A DNA stretch of 64,000 nucleotides from Trinickia soli. Its GTDB lineage: Bacteria > Pseudomonadota > Gammaproteobacteria > Burkholderiales > Burkholderiaceae. Made by a program: the position numbers and the translations under genes. Position 1 is the stretch's first letter. Every line of letters begins with the position of its first letter. Where the stretch lies: the NCBI RefSeq assembly GCF_002879855.1, contig NZ_PNYB01000006.1, positions 213,936 through 277,935 on the forward strand. The letters run 5' to 3'. Below the pieces are notes generated by a model, which was not told the DNA's origin, searched no databases, and saw nothing but the letters and a program-made list of their open reading frames with translations. Below, piece by piece: positions 1-10,153 of this stretch.

Positions 1-302
1 GCCAGCACGTGCTCGCCGAGCCATTGCGGCCCCGACACATAGGGCAAGCCACGATCGAGAATCGCTTCCATCAGCGGATTGCCGCGCGAGACGACATTGC
101 CGATGACGAACAGGTCGGGGTTCAGATCGACCTGTTCGGCGCCGTAGCCTTCGACGAGCCTGATGCCCTGCGCCTCGAGCTGGGTGCTCATCGGCGGGTA
201 GACGCCGGCATCGCAGCCGGTGACCGTATGGCCCGCGGCGCGCGCGAGAACCGCGAGGCCGCCCATGAACGTGCCGCAAATGCCGAGGATGTGGATGTGC
301 AT
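1..302 (-). CDS. mpl: Murein peptide ligase Mpl, N-terminal part (runs off the left edge)
   Basis: Only the first 100 or so codons are inside the window. The reverse strand from 302 reads MHIHILGICGTFMGGLAVLA, followed by a Rossmann-type segment with GYGAEQVDLNPDLFVIGNVV, which matches the N-terminal domain of UDP-N-acetylmuramate:L-alanyl-gamma-D-glutamyl-meso-diaminopimelate ligase. In this family the enzyme reattaches recovered murein tripeptide to UDP-MurNAc in the cytoplasm, a recycling step. It resembles MurC at the N-terminus, but murC is separately present in this window. The ATP-binding centre lies outside the window, so the call rests on the N-terminal domain alone. Confidence 0.88.
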   Translation of the reverse strand, partial: MHIHILGICGTFMGGLAVLARAAGHTVTGCDAGVYPPMSTQLEAQGIRLVEGYGAEQVDLNPDLFVIGNVVSRGNPLMEAILDRGLPYVSGPQWLGEHVL

Positions 303-393
303 AAAACAGTCGTGCTCGTGCCGCGCTTAGTGCGAGTGCATGGATGAATGCCAACGCCTGGATGGAGACGGACGGCGCTTGAGGCCCGCTATT

Positions 394-431
394 GTACCCG
401 ACGGTACCCGGCGTACCCGACGGTACCCGGC
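394..431. repeat. Two tandem copies of a 19-bp unit
   Basis: The unit GTACCCGACGGTACCCGGC occurs twice head to tail, at 394-412 and 413-431, with no mismatch. Each unit contains the palindrome GGTACC. It sits in the divergent gap between mpl (minus) and the 489 gene (plus), so it could be a regulator site or simply a replication slippage product. Confidence 0.8.
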
Positions 432-488
432 GCGCTCGCGTCGATCGGGCGCGCCGGGCCGCGGCAGACGATCTAGTATGATGGCCGG

Positions 489-1145
489 ATGGTACGTAAA
501 ACACTTGTCGATCCGCAGCGGGTGCGGGACGAAATCGCGATGGCGGCCGCACGGCTGATCGCGGAGGATGGGCTCGACTATGCGAGCGCCAAACGCAAGG
601 CCGCGCGGCAGGTCACCGGGGCCACCCGTGTCGCCGGCGAATGGCTGCCCGATAACGACCAGATCGAGGAAGAAATCCGGGAATATCAATCGTTGTTCCA
701 GGCGGACACGCAGCCGGCCGTCTTGCGCCGGTTGCGTGAAATCGCAATCGAATGGATGAAGCGGCTCGCGCCGTTCAATCCCTATTTGACGGGAGCGGTG
801 CTCAACGGCACGGCGGGCGAACACTCGGATATACATTTACAGGTGTTCTGCGACAACCCGAAAGAAGTCGCGATCTATCTGCTGAATGCGAATGTGCAGT
901 ACGACGTGTCCGAAACGCGCCACTTCGGCGGCCGCGGCGACGTCGAAACGCTGAGTTTCCTCTGGCGCGGCGCGCGCGACGAAGAGCCGGTCGGTATTCA
1001 CATCGCGCTTTACGATACGGACGACCTGCGCGGCGCCGTGCGCCCCGACGCCAGGGGCCGCACGGCCCGGGCGAACCTCGATGCGGTGCAAGCGTTATTG
1101 ATTGACCAGAACGAAGGCGACGGCTCAGCGCCGTCGAAGAATTGA
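489..1145 (+). CDS. Conserved hypothetical protein, nucleotidyltransferase-like motif
   Basis: 218 residues; I do not recognise a named family. The first 90 residues look helical and charged. Around residues 100-120 the stretch GAVLNGTAGEHSDIHLQVF resembles the G-S...S-D-I-D-L-x-V core of minimal nucleotidyltransferases, but the second Asp of the usual DID pair is His here, so catalysis by the normal two-metal mechanism is doubtful. There is no signal peptide, no membrane segment and no Mur ligase ATP motif, so a ligase name borrowed from neighbouring mpl would be wrong. No Shine-Dalgarno sequence precedes the ATG; a TAGTAT -10-like box ends 9 bp before it, so a leaderless message is possible. 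Followed 52 bp later by the TlpA gene. Confidence 0.8.
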   Translation: MVRKTLVDPQRVRDEIAMAAARLIAEDGLDYASAKRKAARQVTGATRVAGEWLPDNDQIEEEIREYQSLFQADTQPAVLRRLREIAIEWMKRLAPFNPYLTGAVLNGTAGEHSDIHLQVFCDNPKEVAIYLLNANVQYDVSETRHFGGRGDVETLSFLWRGARDEEPVGIHIALYDTDDLRGAVRPDARGRTARANLDAVQALLIDQNEGDGSAPSKN

Positions 1146-1197
1146 ACATCGAGATCGGTGGCTCCATCGAACCCCGGTCGACTCACTGCCTGCCTCC

Positions 1198-1782
1198 ATG
1201 AAGATGAAACCCGCTTTCGCCATCGCCGCCGTCGCGGTGATTGCCGCCCTGCTTGGTGTGACAGCTCACCGTTGGCTCAATGGCGCCGGCGCCGACGCGG
1301 CTTCCGGCAAGAGCGCGGCGCCGGCCGTCGCCGAAGCGCCTGCCGCGAGCGTGTCCGCAAGCGAAGCCGTCGCGCAATTGCTCACCACGCCGCTGCGCGA
1401 TGTCGACGACAAGCCGCAAACGCTCGCCGCCTATAAAGGACGCGTGCTCGTCGTGAACTTCTGGGCGTCATGGTGTGGACCCTGCGTCGCCGAGATGCCC
1501 GAGCTCGTCCAACTGCACGACACTTACCAGAGCAAGGGGATCGAATTCGTCGGCATCGGCGTCGACTCCCGACAGAACGTCCAAAATTTCCTGAAACGCG
1601 TGCGGGTCGACTACCCGATTTTCGTCAGCGGATTCGGCGGCGCCGATCTTGCACGCAACCTCGGCAACACGGCCGGCGCACTGCCCTTTACCGTTGTAAT
1701 TGACGCCAACGGCGCCGTACGGTCGACAAAATTAGGACAAATCACGCCGAGCGAACTGCGCAAGACTTTGGACACGCTCTGA
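1198..1782 (+). CDS. TlpA/ResA-family thioredoxin-like protein, membrane anchored
   Basis: 194 residues. A hydrophobic N-terminal segment (about residues 5-22) anchors or exports the protein, followed by an Ala/Ser/Pro-rich linker to about residue 60. The thioredoxin fold then carries the active site WASWCGPC with cysteines at 93 and 96. Family members reduce disulfides in the periplasm, often in cytochrome c maturation or oxidative stress; the substrate here is unknown. I use the ATG at 1198, since upstream in-frame codons would only add charged residues before the signal segment. The next codons also include an ATG at 1204. Confidence 0.9.
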   Translation: MKMKPAFAIAAVAVIAALLGVTAHRWLNGAGADAASGKSAAPAVAEAPAASVSASEAVAQLLTTPLRDVDDKPQTLAAYKGRVLVVNFWASWCGPCVAEMPELVQLHDTYQSKGIEFVGIGVDSRQNVQNFLKRVRVDYPIFVSGFGGADLARNLGNTAGALPFTVVIDANGAVRSTKLGQITPSELRKTLDTL

Positions 1783-1977
1783 GCGTATCTGCGCATAAAT
1801 CCGAAAATTCGCGTAGATATCAGCAAATTCGACGTCGATCGGCGGCAGTTAGCAGATTTCCGTGACATTCGCGCGTCGCGAGCGCCGCGACGATGGGTGA
1901 CTTTTGCATTGGCTGCTAGACAAGTTTCGCCAAAGGGCGCTAAAGTGCGCGCAATTCCGCGGAAACAGAAGCGAACC

Positions 1978-2433
1978 ATGAAACGACTGCTGGTGCTGCA
2001 CGGCCCGAACCTGAACCTGCTGGGGACGCGGGAGCCGGAGGTCTATGGCCGCGTGACGCTCGAGCAGATCGATCAGGCGCTCTCGGTACGCGCGAAGGAA
2101 GCGGGGGTCGAGCTGCTCACGTTCCAGAGCAATCACGAAGGTCAGCTCGTCGACCGCGTACAAGCCGCCGCTCGGGAAGCGGTCGAGTTCATCGTCATCA
2201 ATCCCGCTGCCTACACGCATACGAGTGTCGCGCTGCGCGATGCGTTGGCTGGCGTCGGCATCCCGTTCGTCGAGGTTCACCTGTCGAACGTGCATCGCCG
2301 GGAGCCGTTCAGGCATCACTCGTACTTTTCCGACCAGGCCGAAGGCGTCATCTGCGGCCTGGGCTGGAAAGGCTACGTCTACGCACTCGAGTTCGCGCTA
2401 GAGCGGCTCGTGCCGCAAAGCGCGCGCGGCTGA
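1978..2433 (+). CDS. aroQ: Type II 3-dehydroquinate dehydratase
   Basis: 151 residues, the usual length. It converts 3-dehydroquinate to 3-dehydroshikimate, the third step of the shikimate pathway, in the cytoplasm. Family landmarks are visible: the N-terminal [16 protein letters not shown] with the catalytic Tyr23 on the mobile loop, the substrate-binding segment around Asn75, and [12 protein letters not shown] with His101. The start at 1978 gives the canonical [11 protein letters not shown]. It is directly upstream of accB (64-bp gap), an arrangement seen in many proteobacteria, and may be cotranscribed with accBC. Confidence 0.97.
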   Translation: MKRLLVLHGPNLNLLGTREPEVYGRVTLEQIDQALSVRAKEAGVELLTFQSNHEGQLVDRVQAAAREAVEFIVINPAAYTHTSVALRDALAGVGIPFVEVHLSNVHRREPFRHHSYFSDQAEGVICGLGWKGYVYALEFALERLVPQSARG

Positions 2434-2497
2434 TTCCAGAACACAAATCGGAGCCGGTGCAGGCCGGCGCCTCACGCATTAAAAGAGGGGATTCCTG

Positions 2498-2971
2498 ATG
2501 GATCTACGTAAGCTGAAAACTTTGATCGACCTCGTCTCCGAATCGGGCATTTCCGAGCTCGAAGTGACCGAAGGCGAAGGCAAGGTCCGCATCGTCAAGA
2601 ATGCGCCGCCGGTTTACGTGCAACAGTCCGCAGCGTACGCACCGCAGTTCGCGGCAGCGGGCCCCGCCCCGGCCGGCTTCGTCGCTTCGGAGCAGGCCCC
2701 CGCTGCCGCGGCGGCGCCTGCGGCAGCGGCGGCGCAAGGCCACGTCGTCACCTCGCCGATGGTCGGCACCTTCTACCGCTCGCCTTCGCCGGGCGCGGAG
2801 CCGTTCGTCCAGGTGGGCGATTCGGTCAAGGAAGGTCAGACGCTGTGCATCATCGAAGCGATGAAACTGCTGAACGAAATCGAATCCGACAAGGCCGGCG
2901 TCGTGAAGGAAATCCTTATCGAAAACGGCCAAGCCGTCGAATACGGCCAGCCCCTGTTCGTCATTGGCTGA
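2498..2971 (+). CDS. accB: Biotin carboxyl carrier protein of acetyl-CoA carboxylase
   Basis: 157 residues. The C-terminal biotinyl domain contains [10 protein letters not shown], with the biotin-accepting Lys at residue 123, and the thumb-bearing half-domain around [20 protein letters not shown]. An Ala/Pro-rich flexible linker covers about residues 42-80. It carries CO2 on biotin between biotin carboxylase (AccC, next gene) and the carboxyltransferase in the first committed step of fatty acid synthesis. An AGAGGGG Shine-Dalgarno stretch lies shortly before the ATG. Confidence 0.98.
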   Translation: MDLRKLKTLIDLVSESGISELEVTEGEGKVRIVKNAPPVYVQQSAAYAPQFAAAGPAPAGFVASEQAPAAAAAPAAAAAQGHVVTSPMVGTFYRSPSPGAEPFVQVGDSVKEGQTLCIIEAMKLLNEIESDKAGVVKEILIENGQAVEYGQPLFVIG

Positions 2972-3095
2972 TCGCAAGCGGGCCCGGGTGCGTGTTTCAG
3001 CCTCTCGGGCATGGCCGTTTCGCTCGAATGCCGTGTACCGCCGACTTTTCGCGGCCCCACGACGCACGAGCCCATAACTGCGTCGAACCATCGCC

Positions 3096-4463
<1,368 letters not shown>

Positions 4464-4468
4464 TCGAC

Positions 4469-5422
4469 ATGAGCAGCTATCGCGAACTGATCGTCGAACT
4501 TGATCGAACGCGCGCCGAAGCGCTATCGGATGCGCTGATCGAACTCGGGGCGCTGTCGGTATCGGTGGAAGACGCCGATGCTGATACGCCCGACGAACAG
4601 CCGCTGTTCGGCGAGCCCGGGCTCACGCCGGAGCGCACGGCGTGGCAGCATTCGCGCGTGATCGCCCTGCTTGCGCGCGAGCACGAGCCTGCGCTGATCG
4701 CCGCCGCAGCAGCCAATGCTGTGGGTCTGGCTGTCACGCCATCGTTCGAGGTGCGCGAAGTGCCGGAGCAGGACTGGGTGCGCCTGACGCAATCGCAGTT
4801 CGAGCCGATTTCGATCGGCAAGCGAATCTGGGTCGTGCCATCGTGGCACGACGCGCCCGATCCCCAGGCCCTGATTCTCGAACTCGATCCCGGACTGGCC
4901 TTCGGCACGGGCAGCCATCCCACTACGCGCTTGTGCATGGAATGGCTCGAAGAGTCCGTCGTACCCGGGCAATCGCTGCTCGATTACGGCTGCGGCTCCG
5001 GCATTCTTGCGATCCTCGCGCAGAAATGCGGCGCGGCGCCGGTGGTCGGCGTCGACATCGACCCGCAAGCGGTCGAATCGGCCCGGCTCAACAGCGAACG
5101 CAACGGGGCGGCCGTCACTTATGCTTTGCCCGACGCATGCCCTGAGGGTCAGTTCGACGTCGTTGTCGCCAATATTTTGTCGAACCCGCTCAAGCTGATG
5201 GCGTCGATGCTCAGCGCGAAGGTCAAGCCTGGTGGGCGCCTTGCGCTATCGGGCGTGCTCGCGCGCCAAGCCGATGAGGTCGCGCAGGCCTACCGGCCGT
5301 GGATCGAGATGAGTGTCTGGCGCGAGCTCGACGGATGGGTATGCCTGACTGGCATCATGCGCGCCGCCTCGGAGCCGGGGGCCGGTCCGGCTACTCCCGA
5401 GGGCGCGGCAAGAAACCATTAG
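4469..5422 (+). CDS. prmA: Ribosomal protein L11 methyltransferase
   Basis: 317 residues. The start at 4469 ([19 protein letters not shown]) is the family start; a longer reading frame upstream only overlaps accC. The N-terminal domain binds L11. The C-terminal class I methyltransferase domain has motif [14 protein letters not shown], the acidic end of strand 2 in GVDIDPQAV, and [12 protein letters not shown] near the active site. It trimethylates amino groups on L11 using S-adenosylmethionine. Located 5 bp after accC. Confidence 0.96.
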   Translation: MSSYRELIVELDRTRAEALSDALIELGALSVSVEDADADTPDEQPLFGEPGLTPERTAWQHSRVIALLAREHEPALIAAAAANAVGLAVTPSFEVREVPEQDWVRLTQSQFEPISIGKRIWVVPSWHDAPDPQALILELDPGLAFGTGSHPTTRLCMEWLEESVVPGQSLLDYGCGSGILAILAQKCGAAPVVGVDIDPQAVESARLNSERNGAAVTYALPDACPEGQFDVVVANILSNPLKLMASMLSAKVKPGGRLALSGVLARQADEVAQAYRPWIEMSVWRELDGWVCLTGIMRAASEPGAGPATPEGAARNH

Positions 5423-5476
5423 AATAGCGACTACCGATCGATGCACCGGCCTTTGTCGCCGGTTTTTCCGCTCACT

Positions 5477-7117
5477 ATGGTTCTAGCCACCCGCTGTCCC
5501 CACTGCGAAACGGTTTTCCGCGTGCAGGATGCCATGCTTGCACGCTCCGGTGGGTTCGCGCGCTGCGGACACTGCCAGCAGGTCTTTGACGCTCGGCAAA
5601 ATGCGCTCGATCCGCATGCAGGCGCACACAGTGCCGAGCCTGCGGCTACGTCGACGCCGGAAGAGGCGCGCGCGCCTGGTCGCGGCGAATCGAACGAGGT
5701 GGCGCCGGAAGCGAAACCCGCAGCCGAAGCACCTTCGAACGCGGCCCCGACGTGGTCCCAGCCCCCGCTGTCATACGAACCACCGATCAGCGCCGAAGTG
5801 CCGCCTTTCGCGGCACCCGTATTCGCACCGCAGTCGCATTCCGGGGACTTTCTACCGGTCACCGAGTCCGGCGTGCCGCCCGAAGCCGAGCCTCTGCCCA
5901 AAGCCGAACATCTGCCCGAAGCCGAGCCTCTGCCCGAAGCCGAGCCTCTGCCCGAAGCCGAGCCTCTGCCCGAAGCCGAGCCTCCGCCCGAAGCCGAACA
6001 TCTGCCTGAAGCCGAGCCTCTGCCTGAAGCGGAGCCGCTGCCTGAAGCGGAGCCTCTGCACGAACCGGCACCGATCGACGAGCCACGGCACGAAGCGCGG
6101 CTCACCCCACCGGCCCCCTCTGTTTCCGCAGAGGTCGCCACACACGAGCCCGAACCGCCGCACGCCGGCCAGCACCGGGCGAGCCGGTCCGAGCCGCCCG
6201 CGATGGAATCCGGCGAAATCGCCGAGGAACATACCTGGACGCAATCGCCCGAGTCGCAGTGGGACGACGACGAGCCGCGCTTCAGCGATGCCCTGCGCTC
6301 CGCCGCCGATAGCGAACCCGGCTTCGGCACGCGTCCGGCGTCTCCCGGTGCAGCCATGCCGAACCGAACGCCTGTCGAAGCCGGTTTTGCGCCGTCCCCT
6401 CGCGCCGAGTACGCCCGTCAAGCTGAAACCGAGCCTCATCTCGAACCGCAGTTGCGTGCGAGCCTTCAATCACGTGCAGAACAAGAAGCCGAGACGGAAC
6501 CCCATTTCGGCGCCGCTGAAGACGACCCGCGCCTGCACGCGGCCGGCGCGCCGCCGATCTTCGCCGAGCCGCCGCCTTCGCGCGCCCACGAGCATCATTT
6601 CGCGGTGACACGCGAGGCGCGCAAGAGAGCGCCGGGCCGATGGCTCGCCTATGTCGTCGGCGGCGTCATTGCGCTCGCCCTGATTATCGTTCTGATCGCC
6701 CAGCTCGCATGGTGGCGCCGCGAAGCCGTCATGGTCTACTGGCCCGACTCGCAGCCGCTTTTCGCGCGCGTCTGCGCCCAACTCGGTTGCCAGCTCACGC
6801 CGCCACGCGACATCGACGGGCTACAGGTCGAAGCCTCCGACCTGCGCCAGATCGACGGGCCGCATCGCCTCGAACTGCGCGTGCCGCTGCGCAACCGCTA
6901 CGGTATCGCGCTCGCCTATCCGGCAATCGAGCTGACGCTGTTCGACGCGAAGAACGAAGTCGCGATCCGCCGCATCCTATGGCCGCAAGACTATCTCCCG
7001 CCGGGGACGACGGTCGCCGCGGGCCTGCCGGCGCATACGACGCAAACGATGATCGTGCGACTCGACAGCGGCAACGCGATCGCGACGAACTTCCGCGTCC
7101 AGATTTTCTACCCGTAG
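5477..7117 (+). CDS. Zinc-ribbon and DUF3426 single-pass membrane protein with PEAEPL repeats
   Basis: 546 residues. The N-terminus is an MJ0042-type zinc ribbon with cysteines at 7, 10, 30 and 33 (CPHC and CGHC). A long acidic, Pro/Ala-rich region follows, including ten tandem hexapeptides at about residues 135-194. A single membrane segment lies near residues 388-413 ([21 protein letters not shown]), and the C-terminal DUF3426 domain (about 420-546) should be periplasmic, placing the zinc ribbon in the cytoplasm. The function of the family is not established. I chose the ATG at 5477 because it starts right at the zinc ribbon. It follows prmA by 54 bp. Confidence 0.9.
   Translation: MVLATRCPHCETVFRVQDAMLARSGGFARCGHCQQVFDARQNALDPHAGAHSAEPAATSTPEEARAPGRGESNEVAPEAKPAAEAPSNAAPTWSQPPLSYEPPISAEVPPFAAPVFAPQSHSGDFLPVTESGVPPEAEPLPKAEHLPEAEPLPEAEPLPEAEPLPEAEPPPEAEHLPEAEPLPEAEPLPEAEPLHEPAPIDEPRHEARLTPPAPSVSAEVATHEPEPPHAGQHRASRSEPPAMESGEIAEEHTWTQSPESQWDDDEPRFSDALRSAADSEPGFGTRPASPGAAMPNRTPVEAGFAPSPRAEYARQAETEPHLEPQLRASLQSRAEQEAETEPHFGAAEDDPRLHAAGAPPIFAEPPPSRAHEHHFAVTREARKRAPGRWLAYVVGGVIALALIIVLIAQLAWWRREAVMVYWPDSQPLFARVCAQLGCQLTPPRDIDGLQVEASDLRQIDGPHRLELRVPLRNRYGIALAYPAIELTLFDAKNEVAIRRILWPQDYLPPGTTVAAGLPAHTTQTMIVRLDSGNAIATNFRVQIFYP
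5879..6058 (+). repeat. Ten tandem 18-bp units encoding PEAEPL-type hexapeptides
   Basis: The unit CCCGAAGCCGAGCCTCTG repeats ten times in frame with small variations. The hexapeptides read PEAEPL with variants [12 protein letters not shown] and PEAEHL. The unit length is a multiple of three, so copy-number change would lengthen or shorten the cytoplasmic linker of the DUF3426 protein without a frameshift. Confidence 0.95.
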
Positions 7118-7127
7118 CACAATCCAA

Positions 7128-7156
7128 GCGCCGCGCGTCATGCGCGGCGCCTCTTC
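7128..7156 (+). terminator. Possible terminator after the DUF3426 gene
   Basis: A perfect 9-bp stem GCGCCGCGC / GCGCGGCGC with a 5-nt loop, followed by the T-poor tail CTCTTCG. The weak U tract makes efficient intrinsic termination uncertain. Confidence 0.45.
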
Positions 7157-7194
7157 GCACCTGCGACAACCAGAAACGAATATCCGGAGCTAGC

Positions 7195-7695
7195 ATGAGT
7201 CAAGTCACGTTGGGCGGCAACCCGATCGAAGTCGGCGGCGCGTTTCCGTCGGTGGGCCAACAAGCGCCCGAGTTCTCGCTCGTCGGCAAAGATCTGAAGC
7301 CGATCTCGCTCGCCGATTTCGCCGGCAAGCGCAAAGTGCTCAATATCGTCCCGAGCCTGGACACGCCGACGTGCGCCACGTCGACGCGCAAGTTCAATGA
7401 AGCGGCCGCCAAGCTGCAGAACACGGCCGTCATCGTCGTCTCGGCCGATCTGCCGTTCGCGGCCACTCGTTTTTGCACGACCGAAGGCATCGAGAACGTC
7501 GTCACGGCATCGACCTTCCGCGGCCACGAGTTCGCGCAGGCGTACGGCGTCGACATCAAAACGGGACCGTTGACGGGCCTCACGGCACGCGCGGTGGTCG
7601 TGGTCGACGAACACGACAAGGTCGTCCATGCCGAGCTCGTCGGCGAGATCAAGAACGAACCGAATTACGACGCGGCCCTGAGCGCGTTGAAGTAA
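7195..7695 (+). CDS. tpx: Thiol peroxidase (Tpx-type peroxiredoxin)
   Basis: 166 residues, the normal Tpx length. The peroxidatic cysteine is Cys60 in [15 protein letters not shown] and the resolving cysteine is Cys94 in TRFCTTEG, the atypical 2-Cys arrangement of this family. It reduces H2O2 and alkyl hydroperoxides using thioredoxin; E. coli Tpx is periplasmic, but no signal peptide is visible here. A CGGAG Shine-Dalgarno stretch precedes the ATG. It is bracketed by hairpins at 7128 and 7719, suggesting its own transcript. Confidence 0.96.
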   Translation: MSQVTLGGNPIEVGGAFPSVGQQAPEFSLVGKDLKPISLADFAGKRKVLNIVPSLDTPTCATSTRKFNEAAAKLQNTAVIVVSADLPFAATRFCTTEGIENVVTASTFRGHEFAQAYGVDIKTGPLTGLTARAVVVVDEHDKVVHAELVGEIKNEPNYDAALSALK

Positions 7696-7718
7696 GCGGT
7701 ATCGACCGCCATCGAAGC

Positions 7719-7745
7719 ACGCCGCGCCACCCGCGCGGCGTTTTC
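7719..7745 (+). terminator. Intrinsic terminator after tpx
   Basis: A 9-bp perfect stem ACGCCGCGC / GCGCGGCGT with loop CACCC, followed by TTTTC. It starts 23 bp after the tpx stop codon. Confidence 0.75.
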
Positions 7746-7789
7746 GTATGGCACCTCAAAATCAAACGACACGGAAAGGAATTCTTGCC

Positions 7790-8725
7790 TTGGCTACGCT
7801 GATCTGCGGTTCGCTCGCTTACGACAACATCATGACCTTCCAGGGCCGCTTTCGCGAGCACATCCTGCCGGAGCAGGTTCACATACTCAACGTGAGTTTC
7901 CTGGTTCCCACGATGCGTCGCGAATTCGGCGGGTGTGCCGGCAACATTGCCTACGCGTTGAAGCTGCTCGGTGGCGATGCGCGCATCATGGCGACGCTCG
8001 GCGAAGTCGACGGTCAGCTCTATCTCGATCGGTTCGAGAGCCTCGGCCTCTCGACCGAGCACGTGCGCGTCGTGCGCGACGCCTATACGGCGCAAGCGAT
8101 GATCACGACCGATCTCGACAACAATCAGATCGCCGCGTTCCACCCCGGCGCAATGATGCAGTCGCATTTGAATCATGCCGATCAGGCCCGCGGCATCAAG
8201 CTCGCGATCGTCGCACCCGATGGTTATGACGGCATGGTGCAGCACACCGAAAAGCTCGCAGCGGCGGGCGTGCCGTTCATTTTCGATCCGGGCCAGGGCC
8301 TGCCGCTATTCTCGGCCGAAGCCCTGAGGCGCGCCATTGAACTCGCCACGTACGTGGCGGTCAACGACTACGAGGCAAGTCTCGTCAGCAATAAGACAGG
8401 CTGGTCGCTAGAGGAAATCGCCGGGCGCGTGCAGGCGTTGATCGTGACACGGGGCGAACACGGCTCGCGTATCCATCACGGCAACCAGTGCGAGGAGATT
8501 CCTGTCGTCCACGCCTCGAAGATCGTCGATCCTACCGGTTGCGGCGACGCATTCCGCGGCGGGCTGCTCTACGGCATCGAAAACGGGCTCGATTGGGCCA
8601 CGACGGGCCGTTTGGCAAGCGTCATGGGCGCGCTCAAGATCGAGCAGCCCGGCCCGCAGACCTATGCGCCGACCCGCGACGAGATCGACCAACGCTTCAA
8701 GCAGGCCTATGGCTACAGCTTGTAG
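7790..8725 (+). CDS. PfkB-family carbohydrate or nucleoside kinase
   Basis: 311 residues from a TTG start at 7790, which places an AAGGA Shine-Dalgarno sequence (7776-7780) 9 nt upstream. An ATG further upstream at 7748 would ignore that site. PfkB signatures are present: REFGGCAGNIAYALKLLGGD near the N-terminus and the C-terminal phosphate loop DPTGCGDAFRGGLLYGIENG, whose Asp in GCGD is the expected catalytic base. Members phosphorylate sugars or adenosine; the closest subgroup looks adenosine kinase or ribokinase-like, but the substrate cannot be read from sequence. Confidence 0.9.
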   Translation: MATLICGSLAYDNIMTFQGRFREHILPEQVHILNVSFLVPTMRREFGGCAGNIAYALKLLGGDARIMATLGEVDGQLYLDRFESLGLSTEHVRVVRDAYTAQAMITTDLDNNQIAAFHPGAMMQSHLNHADQARGIKLAIVAPDGYDGMVQHTEKLAAAGVPFIFDPGQGLPLFSAEALRRAIELATYVAVNDYEASLVSNKTGWSLEEIAGRVQALIVTRGEHGSRIHHGNQCEEIPVVHASKIVDPTGCGDAFRGGLLYGIENGLDWATTGRLASVMGALKIEQPGPQTYAPTRDEIDQRFKQAYGYSL

Positions 8726-8763
8726 CCGAGGCTCGCGGTAATACTTTTGTGGAGCAAAAGACA

Positions 8764-9240
8764 ATGAATACATCGGCTCGTGCCATGCTCGCCATCCTGC
8801 TGGCAGGATCGCTGGCGATGACGGGGTGCGCCTACAACAGCAGTTCGTCCGACGTGTACACGGCAGGACAAGCCCAGCGCGAACAAACGGTTCGCCTCGG
8901 CACCGTCGAAAGCGTACGCGCCGTGACGATTTCGAGCAACGACGGGCAGCCGAGCGGGCTCGGCGCCCTCGGTGGCGGCGCGCTTGGCGCCGTCGCGGGC
9001 AGCGCGATCGGCGGCGGTAAGGGGTCGATTGCTACGGCGATCATCGGCGGCATCGCGGGCGCCGTGGCCGGCAACGCAGTCGAAAACGGCGTGGCGAAAC
9101 GCCAAGGCGTCGAGATCACGGTGCGTCTCGATAACGGCGACCTTCGCGCCATTACGCAATCGGCGACCGGCGAACTCTTCCAGGCAGGCGATCGCGTCCG
9201 CCTGCTCTCGAGCGGCGGTGTGACGCGCGTGACGCATTGA
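8764..9240 (+). CDS. Outer membrane lipoprotein with glycine-zipper 2TM domain (SlyB/Pcp type)
   Basis: 158 residues. The signal peptide ends in a lipobox LAMTGC, so Cys22 should be lipidated. After a short linker, residues about 65-106 form two glycine-rich helices (GALGGGALGAVAGSAIGG and AIIGGIAGAVAG), the glycine zipper fold of SlyB-like proteins. A small C-terminal domain with ITVRLDNGDLRAITQ follows. SlyB-type lipoproteins support outer membrane integrity; the exact role here is inferred. It ends about 60 bp before a strong terminator. Confidence 0.92.
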   Translation: MNTSARAMLAILLAGSLAMTGCAYNSSSSDVYTAGQAQREQTVRLGTVESVRAVTISSNDGQPSGLGALGGGALGAVAGSAIGGGKGSIATAIIGGIAGAVAGNAVENGVAKRQGVEITVRLDNGDLRAITQSATGELFQAGDRVRLLSSGGVTRVTH

Positions 9241-9300
9241 GTCGGCGCAGGCGCCGGTTCCCGCTTCGAACCAGCGACGAGCTACACGCATAACATCAAG

Positions 9301-9341
9301 AAAAAACCCCGCCGCCGGCGTACCGGCGACGGGGTTTTTTT
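9301..9341. terminator. Bidirectional intrinsic terminator between the lipoprotein and H1-like genes
   Basis: An A-tract, a long GC stem (left arm CCCCGCCGCCGG, right arm CCGGCGACGGGG, loop CGTA, one mismatch) and a T-tract. Because the A and T runs flank the stem symmetrically, it can serve both the plus-strand lipoprotein gene and the minus-strand H1-like gene that converge here. Confidence 0.88.
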
Positions 9342-9390
9342 CGTTGGCTAGCGAACGAGCGCGATGCGCCGCCCTCGCCGCACCGTCCTG

Positions 9391-10044
9391 TTACGGACGG
9401 CTGCCAGTCGGGAACGGCCATGCAGCGGCCGGGTTCAGCGCGGTCTTCACCGTCGAAGCCGGCGCCGTCGAAGCGGCCGCAGGGGCAGGCGCAGTGGGCG
9501 CAGCAGGCGCAGCCTTTTTGGCAGCAGCGGCCTTCTTCGCAGGTGCAGCCTTCTTCGCAGGCGCAGCCTTCTTGGCGGCAGCCTTCTTCGCAGGCGCAGC
9601 CTTCTTCGCAGGCGCAGCCTTCTTCGCAGGAGCGGCCTTCTTGGCAGCAGCCTTCTTCGCAGGTGCGGCCTTCTTGGCAGCAGCCTTCTTCGCAGGAGCA
9701 GCCTTCTTCGCAGGAGCAGCCTTCTTCGCGGCGGCCTTCTTCGCCGGTGCAGCCTTCTTCGCCGCGACCTTCTTCACTGCCGCCTTCTTGGCCGGCGCTG
9801 CCTTCTTCGCCGCAACCTTCTTCACTGCGGCCTTCTTGGCCGGCGCAGCCTTCTTCGCCGCAACCTTCTTCACTGCGACCTTCTTGGCTGCAACCTTCTT
9901 GGCTGCAACCTTCTTCGCCGGAGCAGCCTTCTTGGCCGGAGCGGCCTTCTTCGCCGTGACCTTCTTCGCCGTGACCTTCTTCGCTGCTACTTTCTTCGCC
10001 GGAGCGGCTTTCTTCGCGGCAGGTTTCTTCTTGGCAGTTGCCAT
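9391..10044 (-). CDS. Histone H1-like, AlgP-type PAKKA-repeat DNA-binding protein
   Basis: 217 residues, almost entirely Lys, Ala, Pro and Val arranged as KKAAPAKKA and KKVAAKKVA repeats, starting MATAKKKPAAKK. This resembles the C-terminal tail of eukaryotic histone H1 and bacterial AlgP/Hc1-type proteins, which bind DNA through lysine-rich repeats. The last 30 residues lose the repeat (PTAPAPAAASTAPAST...). An AAGGAG Shine-Dalgarno lies 7 nt before the ATG. The repetitive DNA makes strain-to-strain length change likely. Antisense frames full of Phe, Leu and Ser across this region are shadows of the repeat. Confidence 0.93.
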   Translation of the reverse strand: MATAKKKPAAKKAAPAKKVAAKKVTAKKVTAKKAAPAKKAAPAKKVAAKKVAAKKVAVKKVAAKKAAPAKKAAVKKVAAKKAAPAKKAAVKKVAAKKAAPAKKAAAKKAAPAKKAAPAKKAAAKKAAPAKKAAAKKAAPAKKAAPAKKAAPAKKAAAKKAAPAKKAAPAKKAAAAKKAAPAAPTAPAPAAASTAPASTVKTALNPAAAWPFPTGSRP

Positions 10045-10100
10045 TATCTTCTCCTTCAGGTTTGAGAATGAGTCAGTGTCGAACTACACCCTTCTTCAAA

Positions 10101-10153
10101 CCCGCTTCCCGCTGCGCGCCAGTAGTGACACCTGGCGCGCGCTGCGAAGCGGG
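10101..10153. other. Long interrupted inverted repeat (hairpin) upstream of the H1-like gene
   Basis: Outer arms CCCGCTTC (10101-10108) and GAAGCGGG (10146-10153) are perfect complements. Inner arms GCGCGCCAG (10114-10122) and CTGGCGCGC (10132-10140) are also perfect, around a 9-nt loop. A symmetric 5 x 5 internal loop with wobble pairs separates them. It lies 57 bp before the H1-like start codon and could act in its 5' untranslated region or belong to a plus-strand small RNA. Confidence 0.75.

Noticed and set aside
1102..1197. Longer N-terminus for the TlpA-like protein
   Set aside because: The added residues are charged and precede a normal signal segment starting at 1198.
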